DNA from: Butyricicoccus sp. OM04-18BH
GTDB taxonomy: Bacteria; Bacillota; Clostridia; Oscillospirales; Butyricicoccaceae
Assembly (NCBI RefSeq): GCF_003481705.1
Contig: NZ_QULN01000003.1
Location: 310,001-374,000, forward strand
Direction: 5' to 3'
Length of the DNA: 64,000 nucleotides
Shown here: positions 49,073-58,999 of the stretch, one piece after another
How the letters are laid out: every line of letters begins with the position of its first letter
Numbering within the stretch: the first letter of the stretch is position 1
Notes under the pieces: generated by a model
The model's input: only the letters and a program-made list of their open reading frames with translations
What the model was told of the DNA's origin: nothing
Databases searched by the model: none
Program-made: the position numbers and the translations under genes

Positions 49073-49558
49073 TTATGCCTGCGGAAACGGTCCGGCAAGC
49101 TTCAGATTTTCAAACCCGGTCTGACGCAGCGCCTCGAAAACGAGGACAGCAACCGAGTTGGACAGGTTGAGGCTTCGCGCGCCCTCGCGCATCGGGATGC
49201 GCACGCAGCGCTCGGGGTGCTCGACGAGGAGCGGCTCGGGCAGACCGCGCGTCTCCCTGCCGAACATCAGGTAGTCGCCGTCGCGGTACTCGACCTCATG
49301 ATAGGCATGAGGCGCCTTGGTCGTCGCGTAGAAGTAGCGTCCATCCGGGTTCTTTTCAAAAAAATCCTCCAGATTTTTGTACATACGGACATCAAGCAGG
49401 TGCCAGTAGTCCAGACCGGCGCGCTTCATGCGCCTGTCGTCGAGCTGAAAGCCGAGCGGTTCGACCAGATGCAGCACGCAGCCCGTCGCCGCGCAGGTGC
49501 GCGCGATGTTGCCGGTGTTCTGCGGGATCTCCGGCTCGACCAGAACGATATTGATCAT
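49073..49558 (-). CDS. trmL: tRNA (cytidine(34)-2'-O)-methyltransferase TrmL
   Basis: 161-residue SPOUT methyltransferase that modifies position 34 of leucine tRNAs. Marks: IVLVEPEIPQNTGNIARTCAATGC (~4-27, in blocks), HLVEPLGFQLDDRRMKRAGLDYW, LMFGRETRGLP (motif 2) and IPMREGARSLNLSNSVAVLVFEALRQ (motif 3 of the trefoil knot). All catalytic places are intact. The start has GGAG upstream. It follows the pyrophosphatase gene on the same strand. Confidence 0.95.
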   Translation of the reverse strand: MINIVLVEPEIPQNTGNIARTCAATGCVLHLVEPLGFQLDDRRMKRAGLDYWHLLDVRMYKNLEDFFEKNPDGRYFYATTKAPHAYHEVEYRDGDYLMFGRETRGLPEPLLVEHPERCVRIPMREGARSLNLSNSVAVLVFEALRQTGFENLKLAGPFPQA

Positions 49559-49637
49559 TTGCTTTTTTCTCCTGAGAACGGCGGGTACGCCGTCAAAAAT
49601 TCTCTCTGTTTGATGTGATGCAGCCGTGCGGCAGGTC

Positions 49638-51287
49638 TCAGAGCCCTGCTTCCTCCTCCATCGCGCCGAGCAGCGGCGTTACCATCTGCTTTTTGCGGCT
49701 GACTACGCCGGGCAGCACGACCGAATTCTCGCCGCACTCCTTCTTGAATGCCATGTGGACAAGCTCCTGCGCGCCCTTGCCGACGTAGAGCAGCTCGGTC
49801 TTTTCCTCGATGATGTTGGTCAGCATGGCGAACTGCATGGACAGCCCGCTCGTCTTGAGGCAGCTTTCCATATATTCGAGCATCTTGTCCCGGATGCCGG
49901 ACAGCTCGTCCCCGCTCACGCTCGTGATCTGCGAGATCGCGATCTTGCGGTCCTGCACCTGAAAATACTTGAAGTCCATGTGGAACAGCTCGTCCATCGA
50001 GCGGTCGCGCAGGCGCGAGCTCGAGCGGAACATCTCAGCCGCGTACTCCTTGATATTCAGCCCCGCGATCTTCGCCAGCTCCTCGGCCGCCATGCGGTCG
50101 AGCGGCGTGCAGGTCGGCGAACGGAACATCAGCGTGTCCGACAGGATCGCCGAACACAGCAGGCCCGCGATCTTCGGCTCGATCTCGATGTTCTTTTCGT
50201 GATACATCTGGGTGATGATGGTCGCGGTGCAGCCGAGCGGCTGATTGCGGAAATAGATCGGCCCGCTCGTCTCGACCGAGTCGATGCGGTGATGGTCGAT
50301 GATCTCGATGATGTTGGTCGAGCGGATGCCCTCGGCGGCCTGATCGCGCTCATTGTGGTCGACCAGGATGACGTTCGGCCGCTCCAGATCGAGCAGATTG
50401 CGCTGCGAGAACATGCCGATGTAGCGGCCCTGCTCGTCGAGCAGCGGATAGTAGCGGATGCGCTTTTTGGAAACCGTGCGCTTGACGTCCTCGACGTTCT
50501 CCTCCGGTTCGAAGGTGATCAGGCCCTTGCGGCGCATGACGTGACGCACCGGAACCGCCTGGCTGATGACCTTGGCGCAGGTATATGTATCGAGCGGCGT
50601 CGCGATGATGGAAACGCCGTTTTCCGAGGCGAGCTTGCGGATGGTGCGCGAGACCTTGGCGCCGAGGCCGATGATGATACAGCCGGCGTTCATTTCGATG
50701 GCGCACAGCTGGCTCTCATAGCGATTGCCGAGGATGACCATGTCGTTCGGCGCGATGTAGTCCTCGAGAACGTCCGGGTTCGCCGCCGCGACAACGACGC
50801 GGCCCTGCTCGAACGGCTGCTCGAGCTCACCGTTGACGAGCGTGCCGTCCAGAACATCGACCAGATTGCGGTAGCTGGTCTTTGCCTCGGCCAGTGCGTT
50901 CGCATCCTGATCCTCCATGTAAAAGCGCGCGATGTCGCTCAGCGTCAGCAGTCCATTCAGATGGCGGTCCTCATCGACGACCGCGAGCGTCTGGATGTCG
51001 TTTTCGTTCATGTAGTCCCATGCGCGGCGCAGCGACATTTCCGAGTTGATGCCTGCGACCTCGCGGTACTGCACATCGCTCAGTCGCGGCTCGAACGAGG
51101 CGATATAGCGCGGCGGCTCGACGCCGAAGTGCTCGAGGACGAATTGGGTCTCTGCGTTGACATGGCCTGCGCGGCAGGCGATATATTCTTCTCCGGTCAG
51201 CTTGCGCTTGAGGGCGGCATAGCAGATCGCGGAGCAGATCGAGTCCGTATCCGGGTTTCGGTGTCCGATAACAAAAACTGGGCTCAT
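49638..51287 (-). CDS. ppaC: Manganese-dependent inorganic pyrophosphatase with CBS-DRTGG insert
   Basis: A family II (DHH) pyrophosphatase, cytosolic. It has 549 residues. N-terminal catalytic half: FVIGHRNPDTDSICSAI (~5-21) with the Mn ligands. Then CBS-1 (~75-115), a DRTGG domain (~120-240), and CBS-2 (~245-305). The catalytic half resumes at VILVDHNERDQA and IIDHHRIDSV (DHH motif), and the C-terminal substrate domain ends with SRKKQMVTPL. Such enzymes are regulated by adenine nucleotides and diadenosine polyphosphates through the CBS part. In this window PPi is made or used by PPDK and PPi-PFK, so tight control of PPi hydrolysis makes sense. Confidence 0.95.
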   Translation of the reverse strand: MSPVFVIGHRNPDTDSICSAICYAALKRKLTGEEYIACRAGHVNAETQFVLEHFGVEPPRYIASFEPRLSDVQYREVAGINSEMSLRRAWDYMNENDIQTLAVVDEDRHLNGLLTLSDIARFYMEDQDANALAEAKTSYRNLVDVLDGTLVNGELEQPFEQGRVVVAAANPDVLEDYIAPNDMVILGNRYESQLCAIEMNAGCIIIGLGAKVSRTIRKLASENGVSIIATPLDTYTCAKVISQAVPVRHVMRRKGLITFEPEENVEDVKRTVSKKRIRYYPLLDEQGRYIGMFSQRNLLDLERPNVILVDHNERDQAAEGIRSTNIIEIIDHHRIDSVETSGPIYFRNQPLGCTATIITQMYHEKNIEIEPKIAGLLCSAILSDTLMFRSPTCTPLDRMAAEELAKIAGLNIKEYAAEMFRSSSRLRDRSMDELFHMDFKYFQVQDRKIAISQITSVSGDELSGIRDKMLEYMESCLKTSGLSMQFAMLTNIIEEKTELLYVGKGAQELVHMAFKKECGENSVVLPGVVSRKKQMVTPLLGAMEEEAGL

Positions 51288-51426
51288 TTACATTTGCTCC
51301 TTCTTTTTGTGATAGGTGCCAGAGTGTTTACTAATTATAGCATTTATTTTCGCACTTCTCAACCGTCTGCGCATGATTATTCGCCTTCATTTCGCGATTT
51401 TGCACGAATTTTTTATGTCAGAGCGC

Positions 51427-51459
51427 AAAAAACGCCCGCCCGGAAATCCGGGCAGGCGT
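51427..51459 (-). terminator. Intrinsic terminator of the dgt-dnaG-rpoD operon
   Basis: ACGCCCGCCCGG-AAAT-CCGGGCAGGCGT, followed on the minus strand by six U (A-run 51427-51432). Confidence 0.92.
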
Positions 51460-51495
51460 CGGTTTGTCGATAAAGTCCGCTCTCGCGATGCAGTC

Positions 51496-52724
<1,229 letters not shown>

Positions 52725-52728
<4 letters not shown>

Positions 52729-54491
52729 ATCGTTTGTCCTCCCGCGTTTTGGTTTTTCATGCGTCCGAACGTCAGCAGCGGGTCCTCCCCTGCCTGCGTG
52801 AGCGTTCCGTCCTTGACGCGCTGTAATCGTATCGTATTTATGTACTCCCGCAGCTCCGCGCGATGATCGCCGGGCGGTACACCCTGCTCCAGTATCCCGG
52901 CAAGCAGGCTCATTTCGCCGGTTTCGAGCTGTCCCTCGAAGGCCAGCGCATCGACAAGGCTGCCGCTGCGGTCCAGCTCGAGCACACGCTCGTATATCTT
53001 ACGCAGAACCGGGGCGGAAAACCACGCCGCCGGCAGCTGCTCTTCCATGCCGTGTATCAGCTTCTGGTCGGTGAACAGCAGACGGAGCACGTTTTCCTCA
53101 GCCTTCGCGCTTTTTACATCGGCATAGGCGAGCGTCCGGTCCTTCGGCTGCGCAAGGCCGACCGGCGAGCGGATCTCGCGCCGCTCTGCGGCGCGGCGCC
53201 GTTTGCGCTGAATGCCGAGCTCGCGCCGCACCTCGACCGCCATCGCCTCAGGCGTGACGCCGGCCATTTTCGCCGCGCGCCCTGCATAGACCTCGCGCTC
53301 GATCGAGCTTTCGATGCCGGCGAGCATGCGCGCCGCGTCTTTCAGGAACAGCACGCGCGCCTCATCGTCCTCAAGGTCGTATTTCGCCGCGATCTGCTCG
53401 ATGCGGAACGCATTGTGATCCTCGCTGCGCTCGATGAGCGCACGGAACGCCGCCGCGCCCCGCGCCTTGATGAACTCATCCGGGTCCTTCGCGCCCGGAA
53501 TGCGCAGCACTTTGACCTGAAGATCACACTTTTTCAGGATGTCGATGGCGCGCTGCGCCGCAGACTGACCGGCGCCGTCCGCGTCATACGAGATCACGAT
53601 GCGCTCGGTATGCCGCGCGATGATGCGCGCCTGCTCCTCGGTCAGCGAGGTGCCGAGCGAGGCCACCGCCGAGTCAAAGCCTGCCTGATGCAGGGCGATG
53701 ACGTCCATATAGCCCTCTGCAAGGATAAAGTAGTCGTTTTTCGTCGTTTTGGAAAGATTGAGCGCAAACAGATTGCGGCTCTTGTGGAAGATCGGCGTCT
53801 CGGGCGAGTTGAGGTATTTCGGCTTGGAGTCGTCCATGACGCGGCCGCCGAAGGCGATGACGTTGCCCCGCACATCTATGATCGGGAACATCACGCGGTT
53901 TCGGAAGCGGTCGTAGATGCGCCCCTTCTCGCTGCGGCTGACAAGGCCCGCGTCGAGCAGCTCGTCGCGCGTATACCCCTTCGCCGTCATCGCGTCCATG
54001 AGTGCATGAAACGAGTCGGGCGCATAGCCGAGACCGAACCGGTTCATCGTGCGCCGCGACAGGCCGCGGCCGATGAAATACTGCTGCGGCGCGCGGTTTT
54101 CCGGCCTCCACAGCGTATCGTAGTAAAACCGTGCGGCGTCCCTGCACAGGGCATACAGGCGGTCGCGGTGCCGCGCGGCGCGGCGCTCCTCCTCGCCCTG
54201 CTCGGGCACCTGTATGCCTGCCCGGTCGGCCAGATAGCGCACCGCATCGGGGAACGACAGTCCCTCGGCCTTCATCACGAACGTGATGACGCCGCCGCCT
54301 GCGCCGCAGCCGAAGCAGTGGAAGATCTGCTTGTCGGGCGAGACCGAGAACGAGCCGGTCTTTTCGTTATGGAACGGACACAGGCCGAAGTAGTTCGCGC
54401 CGCTCTTTTTCAGCTGCACATACTGCGAGACCACGTCCACGATGTCATTTCTCGCGGACAGCTCGTCCAGAAAGATACGGTCAAACGGCAC
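52725..54491 (-). CDS. dnaG: DNA primase
   Basis: It makes RNA primers for replication. With the GTG at 54491 it has 588 residues. The zinc-binding CHC2 domain is [15 protein letters not shown] and HCFGCGAGG (~38-63). The TOPRIM core is [15 protein letters not shown] and [14 protein letters not shown] (catalytic acids, ~258-315). The C-terminal DnaB-binding helical part is more variable. I prefer GTG 54491, eight bases after GGAGG, to the GTG three codons earlier, which overlaps that SD. The stop overlaps the rpoD start. Confidence 0.96.
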
Positions 54492-54506
54492 AGAACTCAC
54501 CTCCGA

Positions 54507-55505
54507 TCAGTCCGTTTTGCTCCAGCTGTTCGGGATGAACAGCCGGCGGAACACCGCGATCGAGTAGCGGTCGGTCATGCTCGCAATATAATCACACACG
54601 ACCCGCTCGAGCGGCTCTCCCTTCGTCATCAGTACAAAATAATCATCCGGCATCTCGTCGGGATGCTCGGCAAAATAGCGGTAAAGGCTTTGCAGCATGG
54701 TCCGCGTGCGCGTTTCCTCGCGCCGGACCTCGGGACTGCGGTACACATGCTCAAACATGAACTGCCGCAGCTCCATCATATCGTCGTGCACGGCGCGGTC
54801 CATGCCGATCTCGCAGTATTGCAGGCCGTAATCGATCATCGCGGTCACGAGCGTGTCGATGCGCGTGCCGTGCGAGGCACCGAGCCTCGTGCGCAGATGC
54901 GCCGGGATGTCGCTCTCGCGGATGATGCCGCCGCGCACCGCGTCGTCGATGTCGTGATTGATGTAGGCGATGCGGTCAGCGAAATGGATGATGCGCCCCT
55001 CGGGCGTTGCCGCCTTGCGGGGACCCGTGTGGCAGACGATGCCGCTCCGCACCTCGCGCGTGAGGTTCAGGTTTTCGAGCAGGTCTACCAGACGCAGGCT
55101 CTGCTCATTATGGCGGAAACCGAACGGACAGACCTCATCGAGCGCACTCTCCCCTGCGTGGCCGAAGGGCGTGTGGCCGAGATCGTGGCCGAGCGCGATC
55201 GCCTCGGTCAGATCCTCGTTCAGGCCGAGTGCCCGTGCGATCGTCCGCGCGATCTGCGCCACCTCGAGCGTGTGCGTCAGGCGGGCGCGGTAGTGGTCGC
55301 CCTCGGGAGAAATGAAAACCTGCGTTTTGTTGGACAGGCGGCGGAACGCCTTGCTGTGCAGGATGCGGTCGCGGTCGCGCTGAAAGCAGGTCCGGTACGG
55401 ACAGGGCTGCATTTCCTGCTCGCGTCCCGCGCTTTCGTCGGCAAACGTCGCCCACGGCGAAAGAATGTCGTGCTCGCGCGCTTCAAGCTGTTCGCGGATG
55501 GTCAT
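54507..55505 (-). CDS. dgt: Deoxyguanosinetriphosphate triphosphohydrolase-like protein
   Basis: 332-residue HD-domain dNTPase family member. The HD metal residues are visible: His in THTLEVAQIARTIARALG, HD in AIALGHDLGHTPFGHAGE and the late Asp in IIHFADRIAYINHDIDDA. RDRDRILHSKAFRRLSNKTQVF near 43 is the usual substrate-side segment. The enzyme splits dGTP to deoxyguanosine and triphosphate in the family type; specificity may be broader. AGGGGAGGGG precedes the ATG. It is followed by dnaG after 15 bp, the common clostridial order dgt-dnaG-rpoD. Confidence 0.92.
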   Translation of the reverse strand: MTIREQLEAREHDILSPWATFADESAGREQEMQPCPYRTCFQRDRDRILHSKAFRRLSNKTQVFISPEGDHYRARLTHTLEVAQIARTIARALGLNEDLTEAIALGHDLGHTPFGHAGESALDEVCPFGFRHNEQSLRLVDLLENLNLTREVRSGIVCHTGPRKAATPEGRIIHFADRIAYINHDIDDAVRGGIIRESDIPAHLRTRLGASHGTRIDTLVTAMIDYGLQYCEIGMDRAVHDDMMELRQFMFEHVYRSPEVRREETRTRTMLQSLYRYFAEHPDEMPDDYFVLMTKGEPLERVVCDYIASMTDRYSIAVFRRLFIPNSWSKTD

Positions 55506-55636
55506 ATCAGCCCCTCCCCTCTATGCGGCGTCTATGCAGAAAAGGTCATATTATATATATACCGCGCCGGGTCTCGAAAATCTTTTTATTTCCGAAATTT
55601 TTTTGAAAAATTCTGTGCGGCTTTTTTCGCCGTCCC

Positions 55637-56272
55637 TCACTTCACGCGCCGTCCCATGAATTTCGTCTCTATGACCTCGGCATAGACCGTGCCGGCGGTC
55701 GCTTCCGCGAGACCGGCGTTCAGCCTGTCCTCGCCGCCTGCCGGCAGGGTCACGGTCAGCGTGACGTCCGCGCCGTAGTCGGTCTCCTCGACCGCGCAGT
55801 CATACTCCGGCAGCAGATGGGTCACGATGTCGTACAGATTGTACGGGCACGCGATGAGCGCAACGGTATACAGGCTCATGCGCTGCACGCCCGCCGCCGC
55901 GACAGCAACCTGCGCGCCCTGCGTATACGCGCGGACAAGGCCGCCCGTGCCGAGCAGGATGCCGCCGAAATAGCGCGTGACGACGCACACGCAGTCGGTC
56001 AGATTTTCGTGCCGCAGCACCTCGAGGATGGGCATGCCGGCTGTGCCCTGCGGCTCGCCGTCGTCCGAATAACGCATGACGTTGCCCTCGCGCAGGATGT
56101 AGGCGTAGCAGTTATGCGTCGCGTCCCAGAAGGTCTCGCGCATCTCCTTGATCTTCGCCACCGCCTGCTCCGCCGTTTCCACGTGCCACAGCCGTCCGGT
56201 GAATTTGGAGCGTTTTTCTTCGAATTTATCCTCGCCGAAGTCGGCAAAAGGCACAAAGTAGTCTTTTTCCAT
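55637..56272 (-). CDS. yigZ: YigZ/IMPACT family protein
   Basis: 211 residues of the UPF0029/IMPACT family. Marks: EEKRSKFTGRLWHVETAEQAVAKIKEMRE in blocks, THNCYAYILREGNVMRYSDDGEPQGTAGMPILEVLRHENLTD in blocks (the DDGEPxGTAG signature near 70), and VCVVTRYFGGILLGTGGLVRAYTQGAQ. The C-terminal ferredoxin-like domain follows (~140-205). In eukaryotes IMPACT affects Gcn2 signalling; the bacterial role is not settled. AAAGGAA precedes the start. It is just 3' of hflX on the same strand (33 bp). Confidence 0.92.
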   Translation of the reverse strand: MEKDYFVPFADFGEDKFEEKRSKFTGRLWHVETAEQAVAKIKEMRETFWDATHNCYAYILREGNVMRYSDDGEPQGTAGMPILEVLRHENLTDCVCVVTRYFGGILLGTGGLVRAYTQGAQVAVAAAGVQRMSLYTVALIACPYNLYDIVTHLLPEYDCAVEETDYGADVTLTVTLPAGGEDRLNAGLAEATAGTVYAEVIETKFMGRRVK

Positions 56273-56305
56273 CAGCCGTTCCTTTGCATAATCAGGAAAT
56301 CTCTT

Positions 56306-57586
56306 TTACTCGTTGTCGATGATATAGGCGGAAACCCTGCCGCAGGTCTTGTCGTCCACGACCGCCTCGATGACCGTTCCCTCGGCGGCGTAGTCGGTGG
56401 ACTCGATCTGCGCCTCCCGGTGCAGCATATCGAGCACCGCGCCGTCGCTGTACGGAATGCAGAGCTTCACCCGATGCTTGCCCTTGCCGAGCGCCTTTTC
56501 GATGGCGGCGAGCAGGTCGTCCACGCCCGCGCCGGTCTTTGCCGAGATCTTAACGCCCTCGTCCGGGCGGAAAAACGGGATGACGTCCGGGTCGCACTTA
56601 TCCGCCTTGTTGTAGACCATGAGACGCGGAATGTCCTGCGCGCCGAGCTGCGCGATGACCTTGTCCACGGTTTCCGCCTGCACCTGCCAGTCCTCGTCGG
56701 ATACGTCTACCACGTGCAGCAGCAGGTCGGCGTAGGCAAGCTCCTCGAGGGTCGCCTTGAACGCCGAGACCAGATGATGCGGCAGCTTGCGGATAAAGCC
56801 TACCGTGTCGGACAGGAGAATTTCCTGCGTGTCCGAAATGCGCTTTTTGCGCGTGGTCGGGTCGAGCGTATCGAACAGGCGGTCATTCGCCTCGATACCG
56901 GCGCCGGTCAGCGTGTTCAGGAGCGTACTCTTGCCCGCGTTCGTGTAGCCGACGATGGCGACCATGGGCAGCTCGGTCTTTTTGCGCTGGCGGCGCTGCA
57001 CCGCGCGCACCTGCCGCACCTGCTCGAGATCGCGTCTGAGCTTGTCGATGCGGCTGCGGATATGACGGCGGTCGCTCTCGAGTTTGCTCTCGCCGGGGCC
57101 TCGGGTGCCGATGCCGCCGCCGAGGCGGCTCATCGCCTTGCCCATGCCGGCCAGACGGGGCAGGATATACTGATACTGCGCCAGCTCGACCTGTAATTTG
57201 CCCTCGCCCGTCCGGGCGCGCTGCGCGAAAATATCCAGAATGAGCGCGGAGCGGTCGAGCACCGTGCGTCCGGTCAGCTCCTCGAGATTGCTCATCTGCG
57301 AGGGCGACAGCTCGTTGTCGAACAGGATAAGGCTCGCGTCGTTCGCCTCGGCGAGCGCCTTGACCTCCTCGGCCTTGCCCTCGCCGATGAACGTGCGTGC
57401 GTCCGGCGCCGGACGGCGCTGGAGCGTCATGGCGACCGCCTCCGCGCCTGCGGTCTCCGCCAGCGCGCGCAGCTCGTCCATCGTGCGCTCGTCTGCCGCC
57501 TGATCGGCGTTAAAGCCCGGGCAGGACAGACCGACCAGAACGGCGCGCTCGACCTGCTTCTCTTCGGTTTCGTTGGTAAACGGCAT
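56306..57586 (-). CDS. hflX: GTPase HflX
   Basis: 426 residues, a ribosome-associated GTPase that splits stalled or heat-damaged ribosomes. N-terminal HflX domain: LVGLSCPGFNADQA... RRPAPDARTFIGEGKAEEVKALAEANDASLILFDNELSPSQMSNLEELTGRTVLDR in blocks (~50-115). Then a coiled region with GGGIGTRGPGESKLESDRRHIR. The G domain has G1 GYTNAGKST (~208), G2/G3 LLSDTVGFIRKLPHHLV and G4 NKAD. A C-terminal domain ends it. GGAGG precedes the ATG. Confidence 0.96.
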   Translation of the reverse strand: MPFTNETEEKQVERAVLVGLSCPGFNADQAADERTMDELRALAETAGAEAVAMTLQRRPAPDARTFIGEGKAEEVKALAEANDASLILFDNELSPSQMSNLEELTGRTVLDRSALILDIFAQRARTGEGKLQVELAQYQYILPRLAGMGKAMSRLGGGIGTRGPGESKLESDRRHIRSRIDKLRRDLEQVRQVRAVQRRQRKKTELPMVAIVGYTNAGKSTLLNTLTGAGIEANDRLFDTLDPTTRKKRISDTQEILLSDTVGFIRKLPHHLVSAFKATLEELAYADLLLHVVDVSDEDWQVQAETVDKVIAQLGAQDIPRLMVYNKADKCDPDVIPFFRPDEGVKISAKTGAGVDDLLAAIEKALGKGKHRVKLCIPYSDGAVLDMLHREAQIESTDYAAEGTVIEAVVDDKTCGRVSAYIIDNE

Positions 57587-57758
57587 GGTAAATCTCCTCC
57601 CTGCTGCTCTCGTGCGTGTTTGTTAATACACCCATACGCAAAATCGTTCAAGGCTTGATTTTCTGCGCATTTCGTGGTGTTATAAGCACAGAAAAAGAAA
57701 ATCTTCTTCGCTGCGGTCCGGTTCCGCAGCGTTTTTTATATCCGGAAACCTGCTGCGG

Positions 57759-58157
57759 TCAGCGTCTATGTTTCACTCGCAGGCTGAACAGCACCACCGC
57801 CGTGCTCACCAGCGCACCGGCAATCCACAGCCACGGCGCCGGAAAGACTGCCTCCAGCCCTGCAAAAGGGCCCATCAGCAAAAGCACGACAGCGAGCAGC
57901 AGGCTGCTGTTCCAGTCGAACCGGGCAGCCGCGAAGCCTGCCATGAATACGAAAAACAGAACGGTGTATGCTGCAATGCCGGCGTTCGGTACTTTTCTGC
58001 TGTACAGCAGCCAGTATCCGATATATAAAAGCGTGACAGCAAAGCAGAGCCATTGTACCGGCGTCGTTCTGCCGTGAAAAAGGAACCGGATATTGACAAG
58101 GGACGCGGCCGCATGCGCAGCGAACAATCCCAGAGGCGACACGAGGTTTCTACGCAT
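57759..58157 (-). CDS. Small membrane protein, 132 residues
   Basis: No family recognised. Four hydrophobic helices: LVSPLGLFAAHAAASLVNI (~5-23), TPVQWLCFAVTLLYIGYWLLY (~32-52), GIAAYTVLFFVFMAGFAAARF (~60-80), and SSLLLAVVLLLMGPFAGLEA with PWLWIAGALVSTAVVLFSL to the end. The C terminus is basic (RVKHRR). The start at 58157 follows GGAGG; an in-frame ATG 93 bases upstream falls in the rpmE terminator. It has no clear partner. Confidence 0.68.
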   Translation of the reverse strand: MRRNLVSPLGLFAAHAAASLVNIRFLFHGRTTPVQWLCFAVTLLYIGYWLLYSRKVPNAGIAAYTVLFFVFMAGFAAARFDWNSSLLLAVVLLLMGPFAGLEAVFPAPWLWIAGALVSTAVVLFSLRVKHRR

Positions 58158-58208
58158 TTCAAACACCTCCGCAGCTTCCGTTTTACAAAAATCACTTGAT
58201 GTACAACG

Positions 58209-58245
58209 AAAAAGCCACCGAACGCATAACGTTTCGATGGCTTTT
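58209..58245 (-). terminator. Intrinsic terminator of rpmE
   Basis: AAAAGCCATCGAAACG...CGTTCGGTGGCTTTT, two mismatches or wobbles, with U5 on the minus strand. Confidence 0.85.
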
Positions 58246-58249
58246 CGCA

Positions 58250-58453
58250 TTACTTATCCAGATTGAAACGCTTCTTGAAGCGATCAACACGTCCGCCGGT
58301 GTCTACCAGCTTCTGCTTACCCGTGAAGAAGGGGTGGCACTTGGAGCAAACGTCAACGACGATATTCTCCTTGGTGGAGCCGGTCTCAATGACATTGCCG
58401 CAGGCACAGCGGATCGTGGTCTGCTTGTACTCGGGATGGATGCCCTGTTTCAT
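58250..58453 (-). CDS. rpmE: 50S ribosomal protein L31, zinc type
   Basis: 67 residues. It starts [20 protein letters not shown]; Zn ligands are C-x-C in CACG (~16-18) and C-x2-C in CSKC (~36-39), so it is the zinc-binding (C+) form. [24 protein letters not shown] is the conserved C-terminal half. AGAGGTG precedes the start. A short hairpin (GGATATG/CATATC near 58475) lies in its leader. Confidence 0.97.
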   Translation of the reverse strand: MKQGIHPEYKQTTIRCACGNVIETGSTKENIVVDVCSKCHPFFTGKQKLVDTGGRVDRFKKRFNLDK

Positions 58454-58508
58454 GTTGTTTCACCTCTTTCCACGGATATGTTTACATATCTCCAACAGTC
58501 GTAAAATT

Positions 58509-58537
58509 ATCTTACCACAGGTTTAGATAAAATGCAA
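58509..58537 (-). promoter_or_regulatory. Promoter of rpmE
   Basis: TTGCAT (58532-58537), 17 bp and TAAGAT (58509-58514). Confidence 0.65.
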
Positions 58538-58540
58538 GCA

Positions 58541-58999
58541 TTATTTTTCATAAATTAAATTTTCTTCTTTCCAACCCTCGAGCACGGGGATCATGGAAGA
58601 CGCCAGCTTCTTTGCGCCTGCCAGGTCATGCAGCAGATAGTTGCCGCATTCAATGCGGCTCGCGCCCGGGATCTCACCCTCATAGGCCGCGATGAACGCC
58701 ATGCTCTCCTGCACGAGCGCGATCGCGTCGGACGGCTTCATGTCGCGCACGAGGAAGTAAAAGCCGGTCTGGCAGCCCATCGGGCCGCAGTAGATGATGC
58801 TGTCCGCAAAACGGGAGTTGCGCGCGTAGGTCGCGAACAGGTGCTCAAAGGTATGGCCTGCGGCAGGCTCGATATAGGTGCCCGCATTCGGATAGACCAT
58901 GCGGATGTCATAGGTGGTGATGTCGCCGTCGATGCGCGAGGTGTACATGCCCGGCTTCAGCTTGTCGTGATTTACCTCAAAGCTTGCAATTCTTTTCAT
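58541..58999 (-). CDS. luxS: S-ribosylhomocysteine lyase LuxS
   Basis: It cleaves S-ribosylhomocysteine to homocysteine and DPD, the precursor of AI-2, in the activated methyl cycle. It has 152 residues. Metal and catalytic parts: HTFEHLFATYARNS (~49-62, HxxEH), IIYCGPMGCQTGFYFLVRD with the catalytic Cys (~78), and RIECGNYLLHDL with the third metal ligand Cys. Its start overlaps the MATE gene stop by four bases (ATGA), so the transporter and luxS are one transcript. No SAH nucleosidase gene is nearby. Confidence 0.97.
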   Translation of the reverse strand: MKRIASFEVNHDKLKPGMYTSRIDGDITTYDIRMVYPNAGTYIEPAAGHTFEHLFATYARNSRFADSIIYCGPMGCQTGFYFLVRDMKPSDAIALVQESMAFIAAYEGEIPGASRIECGNYLLHDLAGAKKLASSMIPVLEGWKEENLIYEK